Positions 1 to 7,716 of a stretch of DNA of 64,000 bases are shown piece after piece. A model generated the notes under the pieces. That model was not told where the DNA came from. It saw only the letters and a list, made by a program, of their open reading frames with translations, and ran no database searches. The translations under genes were made by a program, and so were the position numbers. Position 1 is the first letter of the stretch. The number at the start of each line of letters is the position of its first letter. Source of the DNA: Streptomyces sp. GKU 895 (GTDB lineage Bacteria; Actinomycetota; Actinomycetes; Streptomycetales; Streptomycetaceae); NCBI GenBank assembly GCA_002027195.1, contig MWJO01000035.1:1-64000 (forward strand). The letters run 5' to 3'.

Positions 1-331
1 CCAACCTGGAGGGCGTGCACGGCGGCCGCGCCCCAGAACACCGGCCGCCCGGTGGCCCGTCGGCCACGGCACGCACGCGCGTGAGGACGGGCAGCGCCGA
101 CCGCACGGGCAGCAGCACCGCCGGTACGACCACCGCCGTCACGCCGCCCTCGCCGGGGACGACGACGCTCAGGTCCTCCACGGTCCCCGACGCGACACCG
201 GGCGGCGTGTCGGCCTCGGGGTCCCAGAAGGCGACGCGGCCGGTACGAGCCGGGTCGCCGGGTACGAACACGGCACAGCAGCGCGCCAGTTGAGAGATCT
301 CGGACGGTGTTGCCGCGGGAATCCTCGGCAC
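1..331 (-). CDS. N-terminal part of a SNF2/DEAD-type helicase-like protein (partial, frame broken)
   Basis: The gene starts in the window and runs off the left edge. From a GTG at 331 the frame reads a segment containing ARCCAVFVPGDP and GRVAFWDPE. About 90 codons later the recognisable text (RPVFWGAAAVHAL) continues in another frame, so a single-base indel lies near 55-75. From memory this resembles the N-terminus of a conserved Streptomyces SNF2-related ATP-dependent helicase. No helicase motif is inside the window, so the name rests on N-terminal resemblance only. A GAGGAG sequence lies 12 bases before the GTG, rather far for a ribosome binding site, so the true start could be slightly upstream. 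Confidence 0.4.
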   Translation of the reverse strand, partial: MPRIPAATPSEISQLARCCAVFVPGDPARTGRVAFWDPEADTPPGVASGTVEDLSVVVPGEGGVTAVVVPAVLLPVRSALPVLTRVRAVADGPPGGRCSGARPPCTPSRL

Positions 332-459
332 AGGAATGCAGCACTCCTCAAATTTGACTACTCGATGCGCGACGCCGAGAGTACAGCACGGCCAGGGGGA
401 GTCCGGCATGACCCGGCTGTGAGCCGGGTCACTTGGGTGAGCGGATGGGTATCCCGTCC

Positions 460-547
460 CAGGGACGCCTAACTCAGGGACGTGTACTTCAGGGACGAGC
501 GCCTCAGGGACGCATAGGGGTCGCTCCTCAGGGACGTCTCAGGGTCG
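460..547. repeat. Array of CAGGGACG direct repeats, mostly 15-bp spaced
   Basis: CAGGGACG occurs at 460, 475, 490, 505 and 529, with an imperfect copy (CAGGGTCG) at 540. The first four are exactly 15 bp apart. The array fills the non-coding stretch between the divergently oriented helicase-like gene and the small membrane protein. The rest of 332-620 shows no gene that I can support. The spacing is not a multiple of one helical turn, so it may be a slipped-strand array rather than a protein-binding array. Confidence 0.75.
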
Positions 548-620
548 CGGTGCGGAACCGCCGGGAGCGCGGGCCCGTTTTCAGGACAGAGAGCGGCAGT
601 GGCCGCTAAGGAGGCGACAC

Positions 621-803
621 ATGTCGAAGAACGCGAAGATCGCCGCAGGCGGTGTGGCGGTAGGCATCATCCTGCTGTTCTGGCTGCCGTGGTGGGCCGC
701 GCTCCTGATCGTCCTGGGAGTGCCGGCCGCGGCGTACCTCACGCTGGACCCCTCGCAGCGGCGCAGGCTGCGCCGTGTCACGCGCAAGGAGCTCGGTCGC
801 TGA
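621..803 (+). CDS. Small membrane protein, 60 aa, unknown function
   Basis: The short frame starts with ATG at 621, preceded by AAGGAGG about 6 bases upstream, a strong ribosome binding site. The product has a basic N-terminus (MSKNAKIAAGG), one or two hydrophobic segments at roughly residues 9-44 (IILLFWLPWWAALLIVLG), and a very basic tail with SQRRRLRRVTRKEL. It would sit in the cytoplasmic membrane with its charged C-terminus inside. I cannot assign a function. It is convergent with the secreted hydrolase, and a repeat-rich spacer separates the two stops. Confidence 0.75.
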   Translation: MSKNAKIAAGGVAVGIILLFWLPWWAALLIVLGVPAAAYLTLDPSQRRRLRRVTRKELGR

Positions 804-870
804 GACTCGCCGGTCACCGGTCCGCCGGGCCACCAGTCCGCCGGGCCACCGGGCCACCGGGCTACCGGGC
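803..870. repeat. Degenerate CCGGGCCACC tandem repeats between two convergent stops
   Basis: After the stop of the small membrane gene come two copies of a 15-16 bp unit resembling CCGGGCCACCAGTCCG, followed by about three shorter units of CCGGGCCAC or CCGGGCTAC (9 bp). The array reaches into the stop region of the minus-strand hydrolase (TAG at 862-864). It belongs to the stop-proximal duplications seen repeatedly in this window. Confidence 0.65.
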
Positions 871-2264
871 CGCCGCGGCCCGGTGGTCCAGAGCGCAGGA
901 GTCGACCACGTCGCCGCTCGCGGGCCGGTCCACGATCTGGTCCGCGGGCGGCGGGGTGCCCCGCTCCACCCATGCCACCAGCGCGTCGAAGGCCGTCCGG
1001 TAGCAGGGCAGGATCGGACGCAGCCGGTCCGGATAGGTGTCGTACAGCCCGTCGACGTGTGTTCCGCCCTGGACCGTGTAGTAGCGGTGGAGACGGCCCT
1101 TCCCGCGCGCGTCGATCATGCGGGCGTACACGTCGGAGTCCGCCGCCTTGGGCAGCAGCGCGTCCAGGTCGCCGTGGAGCGTGATCAGCGGACGTCCGAT
1201 GCGCCCGGTCAGCGCGACCCTGGCCACGGCGCGCCGGACCGACTCGGGACGCGACGCAAGGTCGTAGGCGGCGTCGGTGGCGCAGGGCGACAGGATCTGT
1301 TCCGGGGTCGTCCCGGCCGTCGGGCCCGGGCAGGCGGGGTCGTAGGCCGGGTCGAACTCGGCGCGGTAGATCTTCTGCGTGACACCCCAGTAGGCCTTCT
1401 CGTGGTAGGGCCACAGGAACTCGGAGCCGCGCGCGAACCCCACCGCGTACAGGTCGTCGTCCGTCGCGGAACCCGTCATACGGGCCACAGCGGTGGGCAG
1501 CGAGGTGAGCAGGCCGGTGCCGTCCTCGGTCCACAGGGCGCCTTCCCAGTCCACGCCGCCGTCGTACAGCTCCGGGTGGTTCTCCAGCTGCCAGCGCGTC
1601 AGATAGCCGCCGTTGGAGATCCCGGTCATGTACGTCCGGCGCGGTGACCGCCCGTAGTGCCGAGCGACGGCGCGCTTGGCCGCGCGCGTGAGCTGGGTGG
1701 TGCGCGTGTTCCACTCGGCGACCGCGTCGCCGGGGCGGGTGCCATCGCGGTAGAAGTCGGCGCCGTTGTTGCCCTTGTCCGTCGCGGCGTACGCGTAGCC
1801 CTGGGCAAGCACCCGGTCGGAGATCGCCTTGTCCGTCGCGTACTGCCTGCGCGTCCCCGGGGCGCCCGTGACGACCAGCCCGCCGTTCCAGTGGTCCGGC
1901 AACCGGATCACGAACTGGGCGTCGTGCCGCCAGCCATGGGTGGCGTTGAAGCCCGACGAGTCCGGGAAATAGCCGTCGATCTGCACGCCGGGCACCCCGG
2001 ACGGCGTTCGTGTCCCCTGGGCCGTGAGCCCCGCCTGGTTGGCCGGGTCGGTGTACGGCGTACCGGCGAGCCCGGCCGTGGTCAGGTCCGCGAGGCAGGC
2101 GCTCTGCTGGAAGGCCGCGCCCGGTACCCGGGGCGCTCCTGGTACGCGCAAGAGCCGCCCACGGCGTCCGTGCCCGCCGCGGGAGCGGGCAGGGCCAGGG
2201 CTGCCGTCAGGGCGGTCGCCACCAGGGCGGGGGCGACGACGGGAACACCTCGGGACACACGCAT
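862..2264 (-). CDS. Secreted alpha/beta hydrolase, tannase / 3-hydroxybutyrate-oligomer hydrolase-like (frame broken)
   Basis: The gene begins at ATG 2264 with a typical export signal (MRVSRGVPVVAPALVATAL, Ala-rich core to about residue 30). About 45 codons in, near 2105-2135, the frame shifts. The rest, about 415 codons, is intact and ends in CALDHRAAAAR. Family marks are the nucleophile elbow TGISNGGY (GxSxGG), the segment LPDHWNGGLVVTGAPG, and late candidate acid/base residues in LHGDLDALLP and VQGGTHVDG. Known relatives are extracellular esterases of the tannase/feruloyl-esterase or hydroxybutyrate-oligomer hydrolase type. The exact substrate cannot be read from sequence. It is probably a single intact secreted enzyme split by a one-base error. 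Confidence 0.75.
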
Positions 2265-2479
2265 GACCGGCCTCCAGGACGGGACGGGGAGTCGAGAGCT
2301 GCCCCATCGTGCGAGGGCACCGCCCGGTCATCCATGGGGTGGGACCACATGGAATGACGCCGTGGCATGGGTGTTCCGCCGCGCACCGTCCGTCAGTTGG
2401 ACCAGCCGTCCCGGCCGCGCCCGCTCGAAGGCGGCGTCTTTGGCGCCCCCGCTCAGAGCGGCGTTCAGGCCGCCCCGGC

Positions 2480-3331
2480 TCAGAGGGGTCGTACCGCCAT
2501 CTTGTCGAGCGCCTCCAGCAGCCCCGGAAGCTCCGGGCCGCGGCCCACCGGGAGGACCTCGCCCGGCTCCTCGTCCAGCAGGACGAAGGCGATGTCGTCG
2601 GTCCTGGCCACGAGCGACCAGCCGGGGCCGTCCGCGCGCAGCGTGCGGGCGTCCCCCGGTGCGAAGGACGACCGGACGCGGCCCAGCGGCGGCGGCGTGT
2701 CCACGTATCCGCGCGCCTCCGCGAGAACGCGCCGGATGCCCTGATGGCCGCCGTCGCCCCCGTTCCCCTCGGTCTTCTCCGCGCTCTCCGCATCCCCTGA
2801 GGCCTCGGCGGCCGCCCCCGGCACCGGGAACTCCGCGTCGTCGATCTGCTCCCGCCACAGCGACCACTGGACGGCGATCTCGTCTGCGCCCAGACGCCGC
2901 TGGGCCGGCCCCCACGTGGAGGTGTCCGGCGGCGTCAGCGGCGGGCGGTCCGCCACCTCCGGCCCGGGATCGTGCGGAGCGGGCACGCCCGGCGCGGCGA
3001 CGGCCACGGCGAGCGGCCAGCCCGGCAGGGCGGCGACGACCGTGTGCTCGTCGGGAGACAGCTCGTACTCCATGCCGCAGTCCCACGACGCGATGGCGAC
3101 GGCGACCAGTGAGACGTCGTCGATGACGACCGTCCAGCGGGAGCCGTCGCTGTCCTGGCCGAGCACCAGGCCGTATCCGTCGGCGAGCGGCGCGAGACCG
3201 AGCGCCGCACAGGCCTCCGGATAGTCGTCGCCCAGCACGCTCGGGAACTTCGCCGGCGTCAGCAGCACCGCCGTGAGCACATAGAGCGCATCGTCCGCGG
3301 CGGCGACGGCGTCCTCGTCCGTCCCGGCCAT
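2480..3331 (-). CDS. Conserved hypothetical protein, 283 aa
   Basis: The ATG at 3331 was chosen because GGGGAGG lies 6 bases upstream. An in-frame GTG 36 bases earlier lacks this. The protein is acidic and soluble, with no signal or membrane segment. It has an N-terminal block (residues about 1-120, containing YGLVLGQDSDGSRWTVVID), a low-complexity acidic linker, and a C-terminal block of similar style (GWSLVARTDDIAFVLLDEE), possibly two related halves as in SseB/SUKH-like proteins. I do not recognise a defined function. Confidence 0.7.
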   Translation of the reverse strand: MAGTDEDAVAAADDALYVLTAVLLTPAKFPSVLGDDYPEACAALGLAPLADGYGLVLGQDSDGSRWTVVIDDVSLVAVAIASWDCGMEYELSPDEHTVVAALPGWPLAVAVAAPGVPAPHDPGPEVADRPPLTPPDTSTWGPAQRRLGADEIAVQWSLWREQIDDAEFPVPGAAAEASGDAESAEKTEGNGGDGGHQGIRRVLAEARGYVDTPPPLGRVRSSFAPGDARTLRADGPGWSLVARTDDIAFVLLDEEPGEVLPVGRGPELPGLLEALDKMAVRPL

Positions 3332-3464
3332 CCCAGCCTCCCCATCGGTTCGTCCAACGGCGCGCACCCTAGTGCGAGCGGAAGCAGCTTGTCACGACTC
3401 CCATGCACCCCGGAGCTGCAGTTTTCCGGTCGGACGGGGCGAATCGACCGCGGTTGACCGTGGT

Positions 3465-3761
3465 TCAGGCCGCCGGAAGCCCCAGCAGGGCGCGGGCCAC
3501 GGTCTGCGGCGACTCGTCGCGCTCACGCGCGAGCGCGATGACGGCCCGGCACGCCAGCTCGCTCACCCCGAACGACAACGCCTCCGGCGACACCCAGCCC
3601 GCGGCCTCGTCGATCTGCTCCTGGTCGTCCTCCGCGCAGGCCGACACATAGGCCGCCGCGGCCTCGAACAGGTTGTGCGTCCGCTTGTCCCGGCCGTTGT
3701 CGATGTCGGCGCGCACGGTGTTGACGAATCTGACGAACGACTTGCGCATCCTGCCCCACAT
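3465..3761 (-). CDS. Small hypothetical protein, 98 aa
   Basis: The frame starts at ATG 3761 with AAGG 8 bases upstream; a GTG at 3770 is an alternative. The product is soluble, with a basic start (MWGRMRKSFVRFVNTVRADI) followed by an acidic helical region (ACAEDDQEQIDEAAGW). Codon use fits a real gene and the start region has a good ribosome binding site. No family recognised. It is divergent from the MpaB-type oxygenase gene, with about 100 bp between them. Confidence 0.6.
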   Translation of the reverse strand: MWGRMRKSFVRFVNTVRADIDNGRDKRTHNLFEAAAAYVSACAEDDQEQIDEAAGWVSPEALSFGVSELACRAVIALARERDESPQTVARALLGLPAA

Positions 3762-3820
3762 GCTGACCACCTTCCCCCTGCGTGGTGTGACGCCTGTACT
3801 GATCGTTCATCTCCTCTTAC

Positions 3821-3835
3821 CCAACGTAGAGTTGG
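3821..3835. promoter_or_regulatory. Short inverted repeat overlapping a -10-like box upstream of the MpaB-type gene
   Basis: CCAAC-GTAGA-GTTGG is a perfect 5-bp inverted repeat. The embedded TAGAGT (3827-3832) looks like a -10 hexamer about 30 bases before the GTG of the downstream oxygenase gene. A repressor-covered promoter is an inference. Confidence 0.35.
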
Positions 3836-3864
3836 AGCCTCGACGGCAGAAGGGGGGCGCCGCG

Positions 3865-4761
3865 GTGAAGCGGTACGAGCGGCTCGAGCGGATACGGCGG
3901 ATGGACCCGTACGACGACGCCTCGGAGATCTACCGGCTGATGGCCGCGTACGAGTTCCCCTGGGACTTCACCCGCTCCCTGGAGCTGGCCCTCTACCGGA
4001 CCTACGCCGTCCCAAGCATCGGCCGTCTGCTCGCCGAGACGGCGGAGCTCACGGACCGACCGCAGAAGCGGTACGACGACACCTCACTGCTCCTGGACGC
4101 CGTCGTCGAGCACGGCTTCGGCAGCGAGGAAGGTCGTACGGCGATCCGCCGCATCAACCAGATGCACCGCAGCTACGCCATCACGAACGACGACATGCGC
4201 TACGTCCTGTGCACGTTCGTGGTGATGCCCAGACGGTGGATCGACACCTACGCGTGGCGTCGACTGTCCCGTCACGAGATCGTCGCCTCGACCGTCCACT
4301 ACCGCACCCTGGGGCGGCACATGGGCATCACGGACATCCCGGAGACCTACGAGGAGTTCGAGGACTGCCTCGACGCCTACGAGAAGGCCCACTTCGGCTG
4401 GGACGAGGGGGCGCGGCGCGTCTCGGACGCCACGCTCGACCTGATGGCGTCCTGGTATCCGCGCCCCTTGGCGCCCCTGCTGCGGACCTCGACGCTCGCC
4501 CTCCTCGACGACCCGCTGCTGCGCGCCTTCCGCTATCCGGCTCCCGGCGCGGCGACCCGCAGGCTCGTGCGGGGCGCCGTCCGCCTGCGCGGCCGCGCGG
4601 TCCGGCTCCTCCCGCCGCGCAGCGCACCGCACTTCGCCCGCCAGAACTGGGAGGTCAAGGGCTACCCGGACGGCTACCGGCTGGCGGAACTGGGCACCCG
4701 CCCCGTTCCGGGCGTACGCGGCTGCCCCGTACGGCATCGGGACGGTTCAGCCGTCGAGTGA
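3865..4761 (+). CDS. Oxygenase MpaB family protein (DUF2236), 298 aa
   Basis: The start is GTG 3865, with AGGGGGG about 8 bases upstream. The protein is soluble and rich in Trp, Tyr, Arg and His. It carries the family-like blocks NDDMRYVLCTFVVMPRRWID, RHEIVASTVHYRTLGRHMGI and an Arg-rich C-terminus. MpaB-type proteins (the group containing latex-clearing rubber oxygenases) are thought to bind heme b through a conserved His and to oxidise lipids or isoprenoids; whether this member is active is unknown. It ends inside the 3' end of the convergent PadR gene (15-bp overlap). The PadR regulator and hydrolase next door may belong to the same response, but the sequence does not prove it. Confidence 0.7.
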   Translation: MKRYERLERIRRMDPYDDASEIYRLMAAYEFPWDFTRSLELALYRTYAVPSIGRLLAETAELTDRPQKRYDDTSLLLDAVVEHGFGSEEGRTAIRRINQMHRSYAITNDDMRYVLCTFVVMPRRWIDTYAWRRLSRHEIVASTVHYRTLGRHMGITDIPETYEEFEDCLDAYEKAHFGWDEGARRVSDATLDLMASWYPRPLAPLLRTSTLALLDDPLLRAFRYPAPGAATRRLVRGAVRLRGRAVRLLPPRSAPHFARQNWEVKGYPDGYRLAELGTRPVPGVRGCPVRHRDGSAVE

Positions 4762-5271
4762 GGCCAGGGTGTCCCGCAGCCAGCCGAGTTCGGCGCGGGA
4801 CGTCGCGCGCGCGATCGTCAGGATCCCCCGCCGGAAGGGATCGTCCAACTCCTCGGCGCGCAGGGGCCGGTCACCCTCGTAGAAGAAGCTCGCCGGCTCC
4901 TCCAGGAACGCCAGCCTGCGCCGCAGCACGGCCGCCTGCGCGGGCGCGTCCTCCAGGTGCCGGAGGAACGCGAGCAGCGTGAACCAGCGGTTCTCGTCGG
5001 TGATGTCGCGCTGCACCGGCTCGGCGAGCCGTCGGCGCAGTTCGTGACGACCGTCCTCGGTGAGGGTCAGTACGTGCCGCGGCGCGGCGACGGAGCCGGG
5101 CTCCGTCGCGCGCTCCAGCAGTCCGGCCTTCTCCAGGCGCTTGATCGCCGGGTAGAGCGTGCTCTCGGCGATCGGTTTCACGTGCCCGGTGAGCGCGGTG
5201 ATGCGTTTGCGCAGCTCGTAACCGTGCAGGGGGGCGTCGTACAGGAAGCCGAGGATGGCGAGTTCCAGCAT
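4747..5271 (-). CDS. PadR family transcriptional regulator, 174 aa
   Basis: The N-terminal winged-helix domain has the PadR signature MLELAILGFLYDAPLHGYEL (first 20 residues), then STLYPAIKRLEKAGLL and a wing (RHVLTLTEDGRHELRRRL). The C-terminal half is a helical Vir-type dimerisation domain. The start ATG is at 5271. It is transcribed divergently from the alpha/beta hydrolase at 5381. The 110-bp gap holds three copies of an ACATCG/CGATGT half-site, so it most likely represses itself and the hydrolase in response to a small aromatic or toxic ligand (inference from family). Confidence 0.88.
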   Translation of the reverse strand: MLELAILGFLYDAPLHGYELRKRITALTGHVKPIAESTLYPAIKRLEKAGLLERATEPGSVAAPRHVLTLTEDGRHELRRRLAEPVQRDITDENRWFTLLAFLRHLEDAPAQAAVLRRRLAFLEEPASFFYEGDRPLRAEELDDPFRRGILTIARATSRAELGWLRDTLASLDG

Positions 5272-5296
5272 GCCCGCATTCTGCCTTACGCACGGT

Positions 5297-5348
5297 GTAC
5301 ATCGCTCAGTGGATACATCGCTTCCTTAATACCTCGTAACCGATGTAT
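5297..5348. promoter_or_regulatory. Probable PadR operator between the PadR and hydrolase genes
   Basis: Two direct half-sites, GTACATCG (5297-5304) and ATACATCG (5313-5320), are 16 bp apart. An inverted copy, CGATGTAT (5341-5348), forms a perfect 8-bp inverted repeat with the second half-site across 20 bp. PadR proteins typically bind ATGT-N-ACAT type repeats. The location in the divergent promoter region supports autoregulation. Confidence 0.6.
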
Positions 5349-5380
5349 TGTCGCCGCTGACGCCGACGAGGGAGGACGCG

Positions 5381-6137
5381 ATGCAGCAGGCCGAGTTCGA
5401 CAGCAAGGGAAGCCGTGTCCGCTGGACGGAGGTGCCCGGCGAGGAACCCGCGCGTGTGTACGTGCACGGGCTGGGGGCGATGTCCTCCGTGTACCACGCC
5501 CACATCGCCGCCCGGCCCGAACTCGCGGGCAGGCGCAGCCTGTTCGTGGACCTGCCCGGGCACGGCCTCAGCGACCGGCCCGAGCACTTCGGCTACACGC
5601 TGGAGGAGCACGCCGACGCCCTGGCGGCGGCACTGGACGCGGCGCAGCTCACCGGTGCCGAGGTGATCGGGCACAGCATGGGCGGCGCCGTCGCGATCGT
5701 GCTCGCCCACCGGCGGCCCGAGCTGGTCTCCCGGCTGGTGCTCCACCGAGGCCAACCTGGACGCCTTCCCGCCGCCGGCCGCGGGCAGCAGCGGAATCGC
5801 CTCCTACGAGGAGGAGGCCTTCGTCGACGGCGGCCACGCGCGCGTGCTGGAGGCGGTCGGACCGCTGTGGGCCGCGACCATGCGGCTGGCCGACCCGCGC
5901 GCCCTGCACCGCTCGGCGGTCGGGCTGCGCCGCGGCTCCGACCCCGTGATGCGCACGATCCTCGAAGGGCTCACCGTCGACCGCGTGTACCTGCAGGGCG
6001 AGTCGAGCGGCGAACTCGACGGCAGGGAGGGGCTGGAGAAGGCAGGCGTGCGCGTGGTGACCGTGCCCGGCGCCGGCCACAACGTCATGTTCGACCACCC
6101 CGAGGCGTTCGTGGCCGCGGTCGCCGGCCCGGCGTGA
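5381..6137 (+). CDS. Alpha/beta hydrolase (frame broken by one base)
   Basis: The start ATG 5381 has GGAGG 6 bases upstream. The first frame gives an alpha/beta-hydrolase N-half with VHGLGAMSSVYHAHI (oxyanion-hole region), DLPGHGLSDRP and the nucleophile elbow GHSMGGA (Ser). At about 5743 the reading continues one base out of frame (EANLDAFPPPA onward). The second half ends with the catalytic-His region GAGHNVMFDHPEAF. An extra C in CTCCACC explains the break. Length and motif order are normal for a 250-aa esterase/lactonase-like enzyme; substrate unknown. It is probably controlled by the divergent PadR protein. Confidence 0.78.
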
Positions 6138-6143
6138 GGGCGG

Positions 6144-6752
6144 TCAGTCCTCGCGCACCGCCAGTGCCAGGAACCGCGCGTCCTCGTCGACGTACGAGGT
6201 CATCCGCCACCCGGAACCGGCCAGCAGGGGCCGGAGGTTGGGCTCGGCGCGCAGATCCTCCGGAGTGATCCGACGGCCTTGACGCGCCGCGAGCGCCGCC
6301 CTGCCGATCGGGTGGAACAGCGCCAGGATGCCGCCCGGGCGCACCACGCGCGCCAACTCCCGCAGGTTCTCGGCCGGATCGGGCAGGTGGGAGATCAACC
6401 CCGCCCCGAACACCGCGTCCAGGGAGCGTGAACGCAACGGCAGTGCGGCCACGTCGGCGAGCAGCAGCTGCCCGTCGCGGTCCCGTCCCGCTCGTACGGC
6501 GGCCTGGAGCATGGCCGGGGTCAGATCGGCTCCGAGGACCGCTCCCGAGGGGCCCACGGCCGCACGCAGGGGCGTCAGGGCGCGTCCGGTGCCGCAGCCG
6601 GCGTCGAGCACACGGTCCCCTTCGCGCAGCCCGAGTTCGGCGACCGCGGCCGCGTAGGCGGGACCGTCGTCGGGGAACCGGGTGTCCCAGTCGGCCGCCC
6701 GGGCACCGAAGAACTCCTGGACATGTGTGTGGTCGTCGCTCATGTTCCGCAT
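6144..6752 (-). CDS. Class I SAM-dependent methyltransferase, 202 aa
   Basis: The protein has motif I VLDAGCGTGRALTPL, motif II near GADLTPAMLQAA, and the later blocks LISHLPDP and LARVVRPGGILALFHPIG, the order of UbiE/Methyltransf_11 enzymes. It is soluble with no extra domain. The start may be ATG 6752 (GAGGG 3 bases upstream, rather tight) or ATG 6743. The substrate cannot be deduced. It is convergent with the hydrolase gene, whose stop lies 6 bp away. Confidence 0.8.
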   Translation of the reverse strand: MRNMSDDHTHVQEFFGARAADWDTRFPDDGPAYAAAVAELGLREGDRVLDAGCGTGRALTPLRAAVGPSGAVLGADLTPAMLQAAVRAGRDRDGQLLLADVAALPLRSRSLDAVFGAGLISHLPDPAENLRELARVVRPGGILALFHPIGRAALAARQGRRITPEDLRAEPNLRPLLAGSGWRMTSYVDEDARFLALAVRED

Positions 6753-6896
6753 GATCCCTCACCGACAAGGGTGACGCTTTCTGTGCGCACGTTCGAGCGG
6801 GACGCGATCGTTCAGGTACATCGCTGCGTCATATTCCAGCAGCTTTCGAAATGCGCCCCCTTTGTGCACCCGTGCCCCTACTAGCGTCCCGGGGCC

Positions 6897-7673
6897 ATGG
6901 GACACCTGGACCACGCAGCCCTCGGCTGGCTGACACCCGTGCTGTCGTACGTCATGGCCTGCATCGGCGCCGCACTCGGCCTGCGCTGCACCATGCGCGC
7001 GCTCGGCGCCACCGGGCGCTCGCGCCGCAACTGGCTCATCACCGCGGCCTCGGCGATCGGCACCGGCATCTGGACCATGCACTTCGTGGCCATGCTCGGC
7101 TTCAGCGTCAGCGGCACGGACATCCGCTACGACGTGCCGCTCACCATCGTGAGCCTGCTCGTCGCCATGATCGTCGTCTGTGCCGGCGTCTTCGCCGTCG
7201 GCTACAGCCGCGACCGCGCCCGCGCGCTCTTCCTCGGCGGGCTCACCACCGGACTCGGCGTCGCCAGCATGCACTACCTGGGCATGGCGGCCGTTCGCCT
7301 GCACGGGCAGGTGCACTACGACCCGGTGCTCGTCGGACTCTCCGTCCTGATCGCCGTGGTGGCCGCGACCGCCGCGCTGTGGGCGGCGCTCAACATCAAG
7401 TCGCCCGTCGCCGTCACCATCGCCTCCCTCATCATGGGCGCCGCGGTGAGCAGCATGCACTACACCGGGATGTTCGCGGTGAGCGTGCGCGTCACACCGT
7501 CCGGCGCCGCGCTGCCCGGGGCGACGGCGATGCAGTTCATCTTCCCGCTCGCCGTCGGGCTCGGGTCCTATCTGTTCCTGACCTCGGCCTTCGTCGCGCT
7601 GTCGCCCTCGACGGGAGAGCGCGAGGCGTCCGCCTCCGCCCAGCGGCCGGTCGAGAACGCCGTCGCTCTCTGA
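6897..7673 (+). CDS. MHYT-domain integral membrane sensor protein, 258 aa
   Basis: The protein has about seven transmembrane segments and three copies of the MHYT motif: WTMHFVAM, SMHYLGM and SMHYTGM. MHYT domains are proposed to bind a metal (copper) through Met and His and to sense O2, CO or NO; no enzymatic output domain (GGDEF, kinase) is fused here. The start ATG 6897 follows a CGGGG sequence. The gene lies only 43 bp upstream of cvnA, in the same orientation, which suggests cotranscription and a sensory role for the conservon (inference). Confidence 0.85.
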   Translation: MGHLDHAALGWLTPVLSYVMACIGAALGLRCTMRALGATGRSRRNWLITAASAIGTGIWTMHFVAMLGFSVSGTDIRYDVPLTIVSLLVAMIVVCAGVFAVGYSRDRARALFLGGLTTGLGVASMHYLGMAAVRLHGQVHYDPVLVGLSVLIAVVAATAALWAALNIKSPVAVTIASLIMGAAVSSMHYTGMFAVSVRVTPSGAALPGATAMQFIFPLAVGLGSYLFLTSAFVALSPSTGEREASASAQRPVENAVAL

Positions 7674-7716
7674 GGGCCCTCCGGGCGAGCCGAACCACTC
7701 TCCGAGGCAGGAGGCC

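Noticed and set aside
2265..2479. CCAT...ATGG inverted stretch and GC-rich degenerate repeats in the gap between the secreted hydrolase and the next gene.
   Set aside because: Arms are only 4 bp and the pattern is common by chance in this base composition.
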